From positions 1-64,000 of the forward strand of contig NZ_JAANAS010000024.1 of assembly GCF_011089875.1 (NCBI RefSeq): 64,000 bases of DNA, given 5' to 3'. This DNA comes from Psychroflexus maritimus. GTDB taxonomy: Bacteria > Bacteroidota > Bacteroidia > Flavobacteriales > Flavobacteriaceae. The notes beneath the pieces were generated by a model. That model did not search any database. It was not told the DNA's origin and saw only the letters and a program-made list of their open reading frames with translations. This document shows positions 63,129 through 64,000 of the stretch, one piece after another; within the stretch, counting starts at the first letter, position 1; each line of letters opens with the position of its first letter. The position numbers and the translations under genes were made by a program.

Positions 63129-64000
63129 CTAGTTGAATTGATTTAAAATTTGAATTATTAATTGACATCCTTTCTTTATCTCTTCGTTTGAAATGTTTAG
63201 GGGTGGAGAAATTCGTACAGCTTTTTTTTCAAACAGAAGCCAAAAGAGAATTAAACCTTCTTCCTTAGCTTTAAGAACCAACTGATTAGCCTGTTCTTCA
63301 GTATTAAAAATCAGTGCTAACATGAGTCCTTTTCCTCTAATTTCGGTAATTAATGGATGGTTTAAAAGGCTCCTAAACAATTGCTCTTTAACTAAGCTTT
63401 GCTCTATAAGTTGAGATTCAAGAAGGAATTTTAATGTGGCTAAGGCGGCACTTGCAATTACTGGATTTCCTCCAAATGTAGTGATGTGTCCTAATTTAGG
63501 TTGATGGCTAAGTGTATTCATTAATTCATAAGAAGAAATAAATGCTCCGCAAGGTAAGCCAGAAGCCATGGCTTTTCCAATGACTACTATATCGGGGGTT
63601 ATACCAAAGTGCTCAAATCCAAAAAGTTTTCCTGTTCGACCAAAACCAGGCTGAATCTCATCCAAAATAAGCAAAGCACCAACTTCTTCACACCGCTTTT
63701 TGATATTAATTAAGTAATCTTTTTGCGGTAAAATAAAGCCTGCCCCACCTTGAATAGTTTCTAAAATTACTGCGGCTGTATTTTTAGTGATTACGGAGAA
63801 ACAAGCTGGGTTATTAAACTCTATATGTGTGATGTCTCCTACTAAAGGTTCAAAAGGAGTTGTACGTTCCTTGTAATCCATCAAACTTAACGCCCCATAA
63901 GAATTGCCATGATAGGCATTTTTAGCAGCTATAATTTGTGTTCTACCAGTAACTCTCCGCGCAAGTTTCATGGCACCATCAATCGCTTCTGTTCCACTGT
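63129..64000 (-). CDS. Class III (acetylornithine/GABA-type) aminotransferase, 5' end cut by window
   Basis: A PLP-dependent transaminase whose N-terminus lies beyond the window: the frame continues upstream of the first Met through SGTEAIDGAMKLARR to base 64000, so the coding start is not visible. The core has ILDEIQPGFGRTGKLFGFEH (PLP-binding Asp) and IGKAMASGLPCG (catalytic Lys), then TTFGGNPVIASAALATL. The C-terminal GLMLALIFN and VRISPPLNISNEEI are typical. Acetylornithine, ornithine or GABA are possible amino donors; the fragment does not decide. About 290 residues are present. Confidence 0.93.
   Translation of the reverse strand, partial: SGTEAIDGAMKLARRVTGRTQIIAAKNAYHGNSYGALSLMDYKERTTPFEPLVGDITHIEFNNPACFSVITKNTAAVILETIQGGAGFILPQKDYLINIKKRCEEVGALLILDEIQPGFGRTGKLFGFEHFGITPDIVVIGKAMASGLPCGAFISSYELMNTLSHQPKLGHITTFGGNPVIASAALATLKFLLESQLIEQSLVKEQLFRSLLNHPLITEIRGKGLMLALIFNTEEQANQLVLKAKEEGLILFWLLFEKKAVRISPPLNISNEEIKKGCQLIIQILNQFN

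Overview
The window is strongly AT-rich and carries gene families and signals typical of Bacteroidota, most likely class Flavobacteriia, family Flavobacteriaceae. Evidence: TonB-dependent receptors with N-terminal carboxypeptidase-like domains, a lipoprotein Omp85 (TamL type), a short primary sigma factor lacking region 1.1, a fused alpha/beta 2-oxoacid dehydrogenase E1, an SDDD lipoprotein signal, and many -7 promoter boxes of the Bacteroidota form TAnnTTTG close upstream of start codons. No rRNA, tRNA or CRISPR array was seen. Most of the window is chromosomal housekeeping.

Layout. 1-1910: an IS110-family insertion sequence, with folded sequence on both sides of its transposase, then a hairpin-rich intergenic repeat region. 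1.9-8.5 kb: an SDR oxidoreductase, an OprD-like porin, MarC, a TrmH/SpoU RNA methyltransferase and divergent TamL. 8.5-16.7 kb: fructose-bisphosphate aldolase with accD, PLP homeostasis protein, aroB, proline dehydrogenase with a DinB-like protein, a BASS transporter, and queA. 16.8-18.8 kb: a sulfur cluster (rhodanese, HMA protein, CstB-like persulfide dioxygenase). 19-33 kb: two TonB-dependent receptors, a pyrR-pyrB-(STAS-like)-rnz operon, a TlpA-type thioredoxin lipoprotein, a two-domain fasciclin lipoprotein, the fused E1, and a tiny secreted protein behind an odd palindromic leader region. 33.4-38.1 kb: the sugar cluster pfkA-gapA-nagK-pgi. 38.3-44 kb: DUF4258 protein, cupin, pseudouridine synthase, Crp/Fnr regulator, SbcC without an adjacent sbcD, DUF2007. 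44.2-47.9 kb: the sulfate activation operon cysQ-cysC-cysD-cysN. 48-54.5 kb: transaldolase, rpoD, amidohydrolase, tandem DUF368 proteins and aroE. 54.5-64 kb: serine hydrolase, Bcp, endonuclease III without an Fe-S cluster, secreted acetolactate decarboxylase, an isolated trpG and diverged trpC, a DUF349 protein, a TPR protein and a class III aminotransferase cut by the window edge.

Themes. Central carbon metabolism is spread across the window (fba, pgi, pfkA, gapA, tal, E1). Sulfur chemistry appears twice: persulfide oxidation at 17 kb and PAPS synthesis at 45 kb. Two essential-type enzymes have lost metal-binding cysteines (AccD zinc ribbon, Nth Fe-S cluster). The least explained sequence is non-coding: the folded flanks of the IS110 transposase, the nested palindromes at 32.87-33.01 kb, and a 107-bp folded repeat at 57.73-57.83 kb.
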